Positions 16,761 through 25,601 of a DNA stretch of 64,000 nucleotides are shown in pieces. The notes under the pieces were generated by a model, which was not told the origin of the DNA, did no database searches, and was given only the letters and a program-made list of their open reading frames with translations. Within the stretch, counting starts at the first letter, position 1, and each line of letters begins with the position of its first letter. This DNA is from COMBO-56-21 sp963705355 (lineage in GTDB: Archaea > Thermoplasmatota > Thermoplasmata > UBA10834): contig OY970070.1 of the NCBI GenBank assembly GCA_963705355.1, forward strand, positions 434,001 through 498,000. Direction: 5' to 3'. A program made the translations under genes and the position numbers.

Positions 16761-17420
16761 ATGCGAAAGTATCTCAAGCAGGATGAGCTCAAAGCCCTGC
16801 TAGAGGCACCCAAGCGAATGAGAGACCGTCTCATTATCAAACTTCTCTATGAAACGGGGATGAGGGTCGGTGAACTCACAGCCTTGATAATCGGTGACGT
16901 GGACCTCGAGGCCGGCGAGATCACGATACAGCAAGCAAAGCGACACGAGGAAGGGCGCAAGGTCCCGCTCGTGAACAGTTGGACGAAATCAATGCTGCGC
17001 GACTACATCGGAACTCGCAAGATTCGGAAGGATCCGTTGTTTGTCTCAAACAAGCGCGGGCCTCTCTCCAGGAGGCAGGTTGAGAGACTGATTGGCAACT
17101 ATGGCCAGATGATCGGTCTAGACAAAGACAAGGGACATCCTCATGTGCTCCGGCACACCCATGCCGTCTATGCCCTGAAATCTGGCATAGATCTCCGCAC
17201 TTTGCAGCAGAATCTTGGACATTCCAGCATTGAGGTCACGGCGATCTATCTCACCATGGACATCGACGACAGGAAAGAGGAGTACTCGAAGCACCCATTG
17301 CCTAGCATTGGCGAGATCGACAGCGTACACTCGCATGCGGCACAGACGGAGAACCTCGCCAACGCCACCGCAACACAGGCGAACCACACCAACTCCTTCG
17401 TCATCTCAGATGATGTATAG
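16761..17420 (+). CDS. XerA-like tyrosine recombinase / integrase, catalytic domain
   Basis: A tyrosine recombinase of about 219 residues. The catalytic set is complete: Arg in ETGMRVGELTAL, Lys in the QQAKRHEEGRKVP beta-hairpin, HxxR in HVLRHTHA, His in LGHSS, and Tyr in TAIYLTM. It is shorter than typical XerA (about 280 residues): only some 15 residues precede the catalytic fold, so the N-terminal core-binding domain is nearly absent. The start is ATG 16761, because the TATA box places the transcript 5' end near 16725. Possible roles are chromosome dimer resolution at dif or mobility of a lost element. The C-terminal 40 residues are polar and unconserved-looking. Confidence 0.88.
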   Translation: MRKYLKQDELKALLEAPKRMRDRLIIKLLYETGMRVGELTALIIGDVDLEAGEITIQQAKRHEEGRKVPLVNSWTKSMLRDYIGTRKIRKDPLFVSNKRGPLSRRQVERLIGNYGQMIGLDKDKGHPHVLRHTHAVYALKSGIDLRTLQQNLGHSSIEVTAIYLTMDIDDRKEEYSKHPLPSIGEIDSVHSHAAQTENLANATATQANHTNSFVISDDV

Positions 17421-17568
17421 GTTTCTACTAAACTATTTCCAATGAAACATCTTTCACATATACTATTTTATGTTCGAATTGAAGACAAGGATGTCGAATA
17501 GAATTCTGAGCATTTTCTCGCGGGTCCATGATTAGTCTATAATATCGGAATCGTCACTCTCGACTTGG

Positions 17569-18951
17569 ATGAATGACGAGTGGACCGAGAAGTACCGTCC
17601 TCAATCTCTTTCCCAGATCGTGGGGAACGAGAATGCGATACGGGGCATTAGGAGATGGGGCGATTCCTGGAAGAACGGTGTCCCTCGCTTGAAGGCGCTC
17701 ACCCTGCGAGGCGAGCCAGGCACTGGAAAGACAAGTGCGGCTCTCGCACTGGCGCACGACATGGGCTGGGACTTCATCGAGATGAACGCATCAGATCACA
17801 GGAACGCAGCATCGATCAGGAAAGTGGCCGGAGTCGGTTCTGTCAGCCAGACTTTCAATCCTCAGGGAGAATTCCTTTCGTCCGATACCGGCAGAAGGAA
17901 ACTTGTGATACTGGATGAGGCGGACAATTTGTTTGGCAGGGAGGATTTCGGCGGTGCAAAGGCGATTGTCGAGACAATAAAGGAGTCTCGCCAACCAATA
18001 ATACTGATTGTGAACGACTACTACGAGTTGTCCAGGAAAGCTCCTGCCGTCAAGTCGCTGGCCGAGAGCATCACGTTCAGCAGGCTTGACGGAAAATCGA
18101 TTGTTCGGGTCCTCAAGTCCGTCGCTGAGCGCGAAGGGGCTGTGATGCCCGATTCCGTTTTCAATCATATTGCGGAGAATTCCGGTGGCGACATGAGAGC
18201 TGCTTTGAACGATCTCCAGATGCTGGTTGAAGGCCGCGAGTCGGTCAGTCTGGAAGATTCACAAGCCATCGGAAAGCGGAATCAGCTGAAAGAGCTGGAT
18301 TTGGCCCTGCGCACGATGTTTGGAGCAAAGACGCTCAAGGACGCTCGGGACGCCACATTCGACATGGACAAGACGCCGGATGAACTGGAGAAATGGATTG
18401 AGGAGAACATTCCGTTGGAGCTCACGGACCCGAGCGACATGGCCGGTGCCTACGACGCGCTTTCAAGGTCCGACATGTATCTTGGCTGGACAAGAATACT
18501 CCAGCATTATGGACTATGGTCATACGCGAAAGAGATGATGACTGGTGGGGTCGCTCTATCTAGGCAGCACGGGACCAGACCAAGCGTCCATAAATACAGA
18601 TTCCCAGGATACTTCATCTTGATGTCCAGAGCCAAGGGGCCTCGAGCAGCAAGGGACTCAATCTCAAGCAAGCTCGCTGACCATCTGCACACCTCCCGGA
18701 GATGCGTTAACGACTCGACGTTGCCTCTCCTTTCCGTCATGGTCAGGAATGACAGGGAGCTGCTCACGAAGCTCGCCGTTGACCTTGGCCTGGACGACGG
18801 CGACATCGCATATCTGCTGGGAGCCGATGTCGATTCCGAGGCTGTCCAGATGATCGTTGCCCAAGCCAGGGGAAGTGGCCAGGCGACCGACGCTGGAGCG
18901 AAGAGAGTCGGCAAAGCCTCCCGCGGCGAGGGGAAGCTGGCGGATTTCTGA
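17569..18951 (+). CDS. rfcL: Replication factor C large subunit
   Basis: A 460-residue clamp-loader large subunit that, with RfcS, loads PCNA onto primed DNA. The N-terminus has WTEKYRPQSL, Walker A GEPGTGKT (48-55), Walker B LVILDEAD, and the sensor region FSRLDGKSI and GGDMRAALNDLQ. The C-terminal third is family specific. The C-terminus ends GEGKLADF, in the place where other RfcL proteins have a PIP box, but it lacks the Gln. A TATA-like TATAATAT about 30 nt upstream suggests a nearly leaderless mRNA. taw1 follows after 13 nt. Confidence 0.96.
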   Translation: MNDEWTEKYRPQSLSQIVGNENAIRGIRRWGDSWKNGVPRLKALTLRGEPGTGKTSAALALAHDMGWDFIEMNASDHRNAASIRKVAGVGSVSQTFNPQGEFLSSDTGRRKLVILDEADNLFGREDFGGAKAIVETIKESRQPIILIVNDYYELSRKAPAVKSLAESITFSRLDGKSIVRVLKSVAEREGAVMPDSVFNHIAENSGGDMRAALNDLQMLVEGRESVSLEDSQAIGKRNQLKELDLALRTMFGAKTLKDARDATFDMDKTPDELEKWIEENIPLELTDPSDMAGAYDALSRSDMYLGWTRILQHYGLWSYAKEMMTGGVALSRQHGTRPSVHKYRFPGYFILMSRAKGPRAARDSISSKLADHLHTSRRCVNDSTLPLLSVMVRNDRELLTKLAVDLGLDDGDIAYLLGADVDSEAVQMIVAQARGSGQATDAGAKRVGKASRGEGKLADF

Positions 18952-18964
18952 GGGGTCGAGGGAC

Positions 18965-19891
18965 TTGGATTTACGGACCAGGGAGCATCTCGAGAGACAG
19001 CAGTACCGTATCGTCGGCGGCGCGGGAGCGGTCAAGCTGTGCCACTGGATGCGTCAGAAGCTGATATATGGCAGACCGTGCTACAAGGAGGAGTTCTACG
19101 GCATCGAGTCTCACAGATGCCTTCAGATGACTCCTGCGGTGAACGTCTGCAACTTTCGGTGCCTCTTCTGCTGGCGTTATCACGGGATGACTGGATTCGA
19201 CGGGTCAGGTTACCCAGAGCCCGAGCAGCTCCTGGACAAGTGCCTCGAGGAGCAGAGGCTCCTCGTGTCGGGCTTCAAGGGAGACCTCAGGTGCGATCCG
19301 AAGCTTTGGGAGGAGGCCAGAAGGCCAAACCAGGTGGCCATCTCGCTGTCTGGAGAGCCTACGCTGTACCCCAAGCTCGGGGAGTTCATCGAGCTGTGCA
19401 AGTATAAGGGAATGACCACCTTCCTCGTCACGAACGGCTCTGTTCCAAAGGTATTGGAAAAGCTTTCTCCTCTCCCCACACAGCTGTACGTGACAGTTGC
19501 CGCTCCGACGAAGGAGGTGTTCGAGAGACTCTGCGTGCCGCAGTTCCCGCGGGCATGGGACAATCTCATGGAAACGCTCGAGCTATTGCCGTCTTTGTCG
19601 ACGCGGACCGTGATCCGTCACACTCTGGTGAAGGACTGGAATCTCGGCTGGGAAGATGAGTATGCCAAGCTAGATTCGATTGCCCAGCCGCTCTTCGTCG
19701 AACCAAAAGGATACGTCTTTGTGGGCGATTCGAGGACCCGGATGACTGCGGACAACATGCCCTCTCATTCTTCTGTCAGGGAGTTCTCGAAGAGGTTGGC
19801 AGAAAGACTCTCGCTCGAGATCCTGCGAGAGAGAGAAGATAGCAGAGTGGTCCTCATCGGTAAGAAGACCGAGAACCTGCGAGTGAGATGA
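18965..19891 (+). CDS. taw1: tRNA 4-demethylwyosine synthase (AdoMet-dependent)
   Basis: A radical SAM enzyme of about 308 residues of the TYW1/Taw1 family. It condenses pyruvate with N1-methylguanosine-37 of tRNA-Phe to build the tricyclic wyosine base. It shows CNFRCLFCWR (Cx3Cx2C for the SAM cluster), HRCLQMTP just before it, LSGEPTLYP, and TNGSVP. I place the start at a TTG (18965) preceded by GAGGG; the upstream in-frame extension overlaps the rfcL C-terminus and is not family-like. Co-transcribed with rfcL. It converges on the aCPSF1 gene. Confidence 0.93.
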   Translation: MDLRTREHLERQQYRIVGGAGAVKLCHWMRQKLIYGRPCYKEEFYGIESHRCLQMTPAVNVCNFRCLFCWRYHGMTGFDGSGYPEPEQLLDKCLEEQRLLVSGFKGDLRCDPKLWEEARRPNQVAISLSGEPTLYPKLGEFIELCKYKGMTTFLVTNGSVPKVLEKLSPLPTQLYVTVAAPTKEVFERLCVPQFPRAWDNLMETLELLPSLSTRTVIRHTLVKDWNLGWEDEYAKLDSIAQPLFVEPKGYVFVGDSRTRMTADNMPSHSSVREFSKRLAERLSLEILREREDSRVVLIGKKTENLRVR

Positions 19892-19894
19892 GAC

Positions 19895-21817
19895 TCACTT
19901 GAGCCTTATGGTCTCCAAGTTAAGCGGGGCCCTGGTCTCTATCCCGAACTTCTTGTACAATGTGCTGGCCAGGTCCGAGCATTTGAAATCCTCCCCGTGA
20001 CAGATGATTATCCGTTCGGGTCGCGGCTCGAGTGTGCTGACGTAGTTCACGAGCTGGCGTCTGTCGGAGTGGCCGGAAAACCCATCGACGGTCTCCACAT
20101 CCATCTTCATGCGGAGCGTCAGGGGCTTTCCCTTCTCGTTGAGCGTGATGTCGCTCCAGCCTTTCTGGATCTTCCTGCCCATCGTGCCCTCTCCCTGATA
20201 GCCCACGAAGGCGATGGTGTTCAGCTCGTTGTCGCACCATGCTTTGAAGTACTCCATGACAGGCCCACCGCTCATCATGCCGCTCGTGGCAAGCACAATG
20301 CAGGGTTCAGGGTCATGGCAGATCGTCTCGCGCATCTCCGAGCTGTCGACCCGCTTGAAGATCTCGGACAGGAAGGGGTTCTCACCCATCTGAAATATCT
20401 GGGTCCTCAGCTGGCTGTTCAGGTATTCTGGATATGCCGTGTGGATCGCGGTGGCCTCCCAGATCATGCCGTCCAGGTAGACAGGGGCCTTCTGTATCTG
20501 GTGATTCCGCATCTGCTCCTCGAGCACGAGCATGACCTCCTGGGACCGGCCAACTGCGAACACGGGTATCAGGACCTTGCCCCCGCGCGCGAGAGTCGAA
20601 CGCACGATCTCCCTGAGCTGTCCGCCAGCGTCCTGTCTGCTTGGCTGCATGTCGTGGTAGCCGCCGTAGGTCGATTCTATCACCAGTGTCTCGAGTCTGG
20701 GAAACTTGTTCACCGCTGCGTTGAACAGCCACGATTTCTCGAACTTGATATCGCCCGTGAACGCCACGTTGTAGAGCCCGTCTCCGACATGGAAGTGCGC
20801 TATCGATGAGCCCAGGATGTGCCCCGCGTTCTGGAAAGTCAATCTGACGTCGGGAGAGATGTCGGTAGTCTCGCCGTACTTGAGCGGGATGCAATGCAAG
20901 ACCGCATCTCTGATGTGCGATGACTCGTACGGCGCCTTCCTAGCCTCGCCGACCGCCACCTTGATGAAGTCCAGTTGGAGCAGGGACATCAGGTCACGCG
21001 TGGGCGTCGTGCAATACACGGGTCCGTCATATCCGTACTTGAACAGCGCGGGCACGAGACCACAGTGATCCAGGTGAGCATGGGTGATGACCACAGCGTC
21101 TATCGAATCCATGGGCTGCAGTTCAGGGGCGCTCAGATAAGGCGTCGAGCCGCCGTTGTCTGCGGAGACGGCAACGCCGCAGTCGATCAGCACTTTGCTC
21201 TCGCGGGTCATCAGCAGGGAAGCGCTCCTTCCCACCTCCCTGTAGCCTCCCAGGGAGGTGACCCTGAGCCAGGTCTCCTCGTTCATGCGCTGCCTCATGA
21301 GCCTTCTGCCGACCTTCCTAAGGAACTCCTTTCGCTCGTCCTGCATCTTCCGGAGATAGCTCCTGATCTCGCTGACGGTCTTAGACGGTATCGGAGGGGC
21401 TCTCACGACCTTAGGGGCCCAGCCAATCTCTTTCTTGATCTCGTTGAGCACCGACCCGTGCTTGCCTATCACGAGCCCCGGGGATATCGCCTCGATGGTA
21501 ACCTCTCCGGTCTCGTCGTCGAAATAGATGCTGGATATCTTGGCCTCTTCGGGGATGATCTTGCGGATCCTCTCCTCAGCGCTCTCGGTATCCGCGAGCA
21601 TCGTTGGGTCAGGCCTTATCGCCACTCTGCGTCTGAGGCTCTGAGCCAGCTGGCGGACAAGGTCGTTGTTGTGCGCGAACTCTTCCAGGTTCTTTGTGTA
21701 TATCACGATGACGGGGCCCTCGAAGTCGATGTCCGTGACTTCTATGTTCGTCGGAATGGTCTTCTTGACCGCTTCCCTGGCGTCTTCTAGAATCTTCTCT
21801 ATGCCCATCTGTTTCAC
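19895..21817 (-). CDS. KH-domain beta-CASP ribonuclease aCPSF1 (FttA), transcription termination factor
   Basis: A 640-residue protein matching archaeal CPSF73 homologue aCPSF1/FttA, full length. N-terminal KH-like domains (about 1-160, with GLVIGKHGS as the KH GxxG loop) precede a metallo-beta-lactamase fold with THAHLDHCG (zinc ligands) and LIDCGV, then a beta-CASP domain with STYGGYH, LATSGMMSGGP, and GFSGHSDR near the C-terminus. Family members cleave nascent RNA at 3' ends and terminate transcription. The gene is monocistronic and convergent with taw1, 3 nt apart. It lies downstream of psmB on the same strand. Confidence 0.95.
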   Translation of the reverse strand: MKQMGIEKILEDAREAVKKTIPTNIEVTDIDFEGPVIVIYTKNLEEFAHNNDLVRQLAQSLRRRVAIRPDPTMLADTESAEERIRKIIPEEAKISSIYFDDETGEVTIEAISPGLVIGKHGSVLNEIKKEIGWAPKVVRAPPIPSKTVSEIRSYLRKMQDERKEFLRKVGRRLMRQRMNEETWLRVTSLGGYREVGRSASLLMTRESKVLIDCGVAVSADNGGSTPYLSAPELQPMDSIDAVVITHAHLDHCGLVPALFKYGYDGPVYCTTPTRDLMSLLQLDFIKVAVGEARKAPYESSHIRDAVLHCIPLKYGETTDISPDVRLTFQNAGHILGSSIAHFHVGDGLYNVAFTGDIKFEKSWLFNAAVNKFPRLETLVIESTYGGYHDMQPSRQDAGGQLREIVRSTLARGGKVLIPVFAVGRSQEVMLVLEEQMRNHQIQKAPVYLDGMIWEATAIHTAYPEYLNSQLRTQIFQMGENPFLSEIFKRVDSSEMRETICHDPEPCIVLATSGMMSGGPVMEYFKAWCDNELNTIAFVGYQGEGTMGRKIQKGWSDITLNEKGKPLTLRMKMDVETVDGFSGHSDRRQLVNYVSTLEPRPERIIICHGEDFKCSDLASTLYKKFGIETRAPLNLETIRLK

Positions 21818-21872
21818 TCAGCTGTGTCGAGGTTGTCTCGGCAGAAACGCCTACTGAAGATGTATGGACTGA

Positions 21873-22511
21873 TTACGACAATTTCATCTTAGCAAGCCGC
21901 TTCTGAACGTCCTTATCGTCGTATGTGACGAATCCGTCCTTCGTTATGGACGCGACTGCGTATCCGTCTCCAGACGCGGAATCGCGTCTCATGGCTGCAT
22001 GCAGACCCCTTATCGCAAGGTCGATGCCGTCGGTCACTGACAGGCCTTTCTCGTAGTGGTCCTCCAGAACTCCGTACACATACGGGGAGCCGGAGCCTGT
22101 GGTAACGTAGTCGTCAGGTATTGCCCCTCCGACCATGTCCAAGGCATAGACATGTCCTCCGTCCCTGTCTATGCCTCCGAGTATCAGGCCAACATAATAC
22201 GGGTAGAATCGGTTGCCCCCAAGCACGTTCGAGGTGAGTGTGGCGGCCGATTTCACGCTCATCGGCTGTCCTCGCTTGAGCTTGTACAGCTCCACCTCTG
22301 CGGTGATGTACCTCGCGAGAGTCTGCGCGTCACCGACAACACCTGCGACGGTCAAGCCGAGGTTGTCGTCGATCTTGAAAAGCTTCTGCGTCGTCCTGTG
22401 GGCTATCATAGTCCCCATGGTAGCTCTCATCTCCGTGGCCATGACGACGCCCTCTTTGCAAACTAGCCCTATTGTCGTCGTACCCTTCTTGACTTCTTCA
22501 ATGTCTGTCAT
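21873..22511 (-). CDS. psmB: Proteasome beta subunit
   Basis: A 212-residue precursor of the catalytic beta subunit of the 20S proteasome. A ten-residue propeptide ending KKG is followed by TTTIG, so Thr11 becomes the N-terminal nucleophile after self-cleavage. Asp and Lys of the active site lie in MATEMRATMG; GSGSPYVYGVLE is a typical C-terminal motif. The protein caps unfoldase-fed proteolysis in the cytosol. A reverse-strand AATTATATAC around 22574-22583 is a probable TATA box giving a leader of about 40 nt. Confidence 0.97.
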   Translation of the reverse strand: MTDIEEVKKGTTTIGLVCKEGVVMATEMRATMGTMIAHRTTQKLFKIDDNLGLTVAGVVGDAQTLARYITAEVELYKLKRGQPMSVKSAATLTSNVLGGNRFYPYYVGLILGGIDRDGGHVYALDMVGGAIPDDYVTTGSGSPYVYGVLEDHYEKGLSVTDGIDLAIRGLHAAMRRDSASGDGYAVASITKDGFVTYDDKDVQKRLAKMKLS

Positions 22512-22847
22512 GAATGAACACCGTCATTGAAAACTGACAAGCTAAAAGGCGTTTTGAAAGAATCCCCCTGCCAGTATATAATTCTTTGTCCTCAAAGTCA
22601 TAGGGCGGGTTCGGAAACGAACGCTCCGTGCAGGCACAAGTTTTATCTCCGAAAGCGCCACATAGACATACGAGATGGGTAGCATATAAGTCCCTTCCAA
22701 ATTGGCACGCAACCTTGATTGGACGCCGTGCTCCGAAAGGATTTGGAGGAAGGGCGTTGCGTCAGGAAACCAATTGCCTGCCCATCTCCCTGCGATTCTC
22801 CAGCACAACGATAAATACGTTCACGAGCATTCAACAATCGGGCGCAG
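22512..22847. other. Divergent intergenic region between psmB and the response regulator
   Basis: About 340 nt without a supportable gene. Short open frames on both strands are Arg/His/Ser-rich and unlike archaeal proteins. It holds the psmB TATA box near 22574-22583 (reverse) and ATAAATA at 22811-22817 (forward), about 40 nt before the response regulator ATG. I see no RNA-like fold in the rest. Confidence 0.5.
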
Positions 22848-22856
22848 GTGACTACC

Positions 22857-23213
22857 ATGAAGATCCTCGTCGTCGATGATTCGGAAGCGTTCCGGAAGGT
22901 CATGATTGAGCTGCTGGTGCGTGTGGGCTTCCACGAAGTCGTGGAAGCCAAGGACTTCGAAGAGGCTGTCGAGGTCTTCAGAAGAGAGAAGCCAAAGATC
23001 TCCTTCGTCGATATGATATTGCCCGGGAAGTCCGGTGTCGAGCTCACGAGGGCGATGCTCTCCATGGACCCGAAGGCCACGATCATCGCAATGAGCTCGA
23101 TCATAAACAAGAAGATGATCCGCGAAAGCATGGACACGGGGGCGAAGGACTTTCTCCTGAAGCCCACCAACGAGATCGCTCTCAGTTCCGTGATGGCGAT
23201 GTGGAGTGATTAG
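22857..23213 (+). CDS. Response regulator receiver-domain protein (CheY-like)
   Basis: A stand-alone receiver domain of about 118 residues with no output domain. Asp pair in LVVDDSEAF, phospho-acceptor Asp in FVDMILPGKSG, the Thr/Ser switch in IIAMSSI, and Lys in FLLKPTN are all present, so it should be phosphorylatable. The start is the ATG at 22857 rather than the GTG at 22848. The DUF835 gene starts immediately after the stop (no gap), so the two are coupled. No histidine kinase is encoded nearby; phosphorylation must come from elsewhere. Confidence 0.92.
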   Translation: MKILVVDDSEAFRKVMIELLVRVGFHEVVEAKDFEEAVEVFRREKPKISFVDMILPGKSGVELTRAMLSMDPKATIIAMSSIINKKMIRESMDTGAKDFLLKPTNEIALSSVMAMWSD

Positions 23214-23780
23214 ATGGGCCTCTTCTCAAAGAGGACCGACGTGAAGAAACCCGGAGCGGAAGCTGGACTCGGGATCACCCGGAAGTACAACCTGACCGGC
23301 GGCAAGTCCTATGTGGTCGAGGAGGCGCCACCGGACATCAGCTTCGACGCTTTCGTGAACATAGTATCGACGACCTCTAGCAACGGATGCAAGAAGATGA
23401 TGGGCCTTGCGGTCAGCAGGCAGCATCCGGACCTGATAAGGCAGAAGTACGGGCTCGAGACAACCCCCATCTACTGGCTCGCGACGCGGACCGGCCAAGA
23501 TGTCATCTCGCCGACGAACCTCGGCATACTGACGCACACATTGATCCAGTTCATAGAGGAGAACCCATGTGGCGTGATCCTCCTCGACGGCATCGAGTAC
23601 CTTGTTTCGAACAACGACTTCAACAAGGTCCTTCGCGTGATCGATCAGGTCAACGACCATATCTCCCAGAGCAAGGCGGTCATGGTCATCCCCGTCGATC
23701 CGAGGGCGTTCGAGCCGAAGGAGCTGGCCCTCCTTGAGAGGAACATGGAGAAGATCGCGACTAAGCTGAAGCAAAAGTGA
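23214..23780 (+). CDS. DUF835 domain protein
   Basis: A 188-residue soluble protein. After a polar N-terminus (about 45 residues), the rest matches the archaeal DUF835 domain, with the signature GVILLDGIEYLVSNNDF and a MVIPVDPRAF strand. DUF835 is found in archaeal signalling proteins, often beside PAS, kinase or membrane modules; its biochemical role is unknown. It is directly abutted by the receiver gene, which suggests the receiver controls it. The C-terminal helix ends KLKQK. A second DUF835 domain occurs in the RING-like membrane protein at 42331-44160. Confidence 0.85.
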   Translation: MGLFSKRTDVKKPGAEAGLGITRKYNLTGGKSYVVEEAPPDISFDAFVNIVSTTSSNGCKKMMGLAVSRQHPDLIRQKYGLETTPIYWLATRTGQDVISPTNLGILTHTLIQFIEENPCGVILLDGIEYLVSNNDFNKVLRVIDQVNDHISQSKAVMVIPVDPRAFEPKELALLERNMEKIATKLKQK

Positions 23781-23795
23781 CTCTCAGGCAGTTGC

Positions 23796-25601
23796 TCAGC
23801 TGGCCACCAGGGCTGTCGCGGTGTAGACGAGCTCGGAAGCAAGAATGCAGGTCCCCAGGGAGTACATGAGCGTCGCCCTGTCCTTCTTTCCCTCCAGGCC
23901 CCACAGAAAGTACGTCACCGCAGCGTTGGTCTCCGCCAGGAACGCCCCTAGGACGAGGAAGAAGAGTCCTGCCCCTACTCCCCCTGTGCCGCCTGACGCG
24001 ACTCCTCCCAGCGACAGGTAGATGGCGTAAGTGACTCCGAGGACGATGGGACCGAGAGCGTAAGCGGTCATCTTCATCATGGATATCGTTGGCTTCAGCC
24101 GGCTCATCAGGGCTGATTCCAGATCGCGAAGGTCCTTCAGGTACGCCGCGATGTCCATCGCGAGCATTCCGGCAGCCAGCTCATCCTTCGTCGCAGCTTC
24201 TCTGACGACTCGGAAACCCTCCAAGGCGTTCGAATCATCGGACCTGGAAGATCGAATGGCATCGTCGCAGATGTCCCCCCCTGACATCACAGATCTCAAG
24301 ACGAACTGCCGGAGGTTGCCCGAGCTGCCGCCCGTCTCGTCTCGGCTGGCTTTGTTCAGAGCCGACTCGAAGTTCTCTCCTTCGAGCATGCGCGCGCCGA
24401 TCCTGAACAAGGCGTCCTCCAGATTCGTTTTCGTCGATGCGGTTCCGCTTTCGAGCATGCTCCTCTTTCCAGTCATCACAAGGAACAGCGCCCCCGGGAT
24501 GACCGCAGCCATGAGGACGGCTGGGACCCGCAAGGTCCCATCGAGCCGCAACGCACTCAGGCCCGCCATCGCGGCCGAGGCGAATATCGCTGCCGATAGC
24601 CAGAGCCGTGAAAGCGTCGCCTTGTCTCCGCTGCCATTCTTCCGCTCCATGGGGTGTCTGGTCACCGAATTCATGGCCACCAAGAACCCGATCGCTGGGA
24701 AGAGCAAGTTCATGATGAAGACGGTTTGGGCGACGGTCTGACCACGGTTCATGACTGCAGAGCCGGTGCCGCCGTCGCCCATCGACCATATGTCCCAGGA
24801 CAGCATCGGCAGGAACGAACCAACCATCAAGGGCAACAGAATGCCGAGTCCGAACATGATCATGCTGGGGGTCGACAGCGATAACGCATAATCCTCGATC
24901 CTGCGCTTCGCGCCTGATATCATGGCCTGGTTTGCTCTGTCGAGCGCCCTCCGTTTTCCATCAGCGGTCGATTCGCATGAGGCGGTGACCATCGCGTGGA
25001 GTGAGGCCGTGAGCTCGCCGCTGTATTTCGACCACCTATCTCCAACCTCCTGCAGGGACTCCTCGAAACTGGGATATTTGCCCATCACCAGCGTCCATAC
25101 GCATCTTCTGAGCTCGTGCGAGAAAGCGTTGTCCTTTGTCGACGCGAACCTTATCGCTTTCGACAACGAAGGCTCATGCCTGAGGCTCATGATCATGAGA
25201 TTGGCCATCTCAGGCGACGACCTAAGGACCTCGGCCGCCCGCTTCTTCGCTGCGCTTTCAGGGAAGGAGACGATTGCCGTCCTGGCTATCAGGACGGAGA
25301 TCGTGAGGGAGAGCGCGACCGGAGCGATGTACTGGGTCCCCAGAAGCAAGAGGACGGGCACGAGGAGGATCGCCGCGGAGGCGGCACCAACTGCCCCGCA
25401 AGCCCTGGAAGCGAACACGACGGTTTCCGCAGAGATCTCTATGCCCGCCAGGTCCAATGCAGAGGCCAATTGCCGGATCGTGCGGTCGTCTGCGGACTTC
25501 CTGCCGCCCTTCTTGCGGAGCCTTCTCCCGAGTATCGCCAGTCTTTTGCACAATCCAACGTATAAGGGATGGCCCGACTGCGCTCCATCAAGTGTGGCCA
25601 T
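23796..25601 (-). CDS. Type IV pilus/Tad-like membrane platform protein (TadC/FlaJ-like)
   Basis: A membrane protein of about 601 residues with two copies of a T2SS-F-like cytoplasmic helical domain, each followed by hydrophobic TM pairs (for example ISAETVVFASRACGAVGAASAAILL near the start and a final pair at the C-terminus). This is the double architecture of archaeal FlaJ/TadC-type platform proteins that anchor pilus or archaellum assembly. The start at 25601 overlaps the 3' end of the ATPase gene by 14 nt, a sign of coupling; an upstream in-frame start is less likely. It probably works with the ATPase to assemble the pilin-like proteins encoded across the divergent promoter. Confidence 0.85.
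   Translation of the reverse strand: MATLDGAQSGHPLYVGLCKRLAILGRRLRKKGGRKSADDRTIRQLASALDLAGIEISAETVVFASRACGAVGAASAAILLVPVLLLLGTQYIAPVALSLTISVLIARTAIVSFPESAAKKRAAEVLRSSPEMANLMIMSLRHEPSLSKAIRFASTKDNAFSHELRRCVWTLVMGKYPSFEESLQEVGDRWSKYSGELTASLHAMVTASCESTADGKRRALDRANQAMISGAKRRIEDYALSLSTPSMIMFGLGILLPLMVGSFLPMLSWDIWSMGDGGTGSAVMNRGQTVAQTVFIMNLLFPAIGFLVAMNSVTRHPMERKNGSGDKATLSRLWLSAAIFASAAMAGLSALRLDGTLRVPAVLMAAVIPGALFLVMTGKRSMLESGTASTKTNLEDALFRIGARMLEGENFESALNKASRDETGGSSGNLRQFVLRSVMSGGDICDDAIRSSRSDDSNALEGFRVVREAATKDELAAGMLAMDIAAYLKDLRDLESALMSRLKPTISMMKMTAYALGPIVLGVTYAIYLSLGGVASGGTGGVGAGLFFLVLGAFLAETNAAVTYFLWGLEGKKDRATLMYSLGTCILASELVYTATALVAS

Noticed and set aside
16046..17540. Direct repeat ATTAGTCTAT at 16046-16055 and 17531-17540, flanking the integrase
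   Set aside because: Ten bases repeated once within 1.5 kb is expected by chance in AT-rich DNA; no tRNA gene or longer match supports an attachment site.
22628..22879. A forward open frame of 83 codons before the response regulator
   Set aside because: Composition is Arg/His/Ser-rich with no motif, and it overlaps the regulator's promoter and start.
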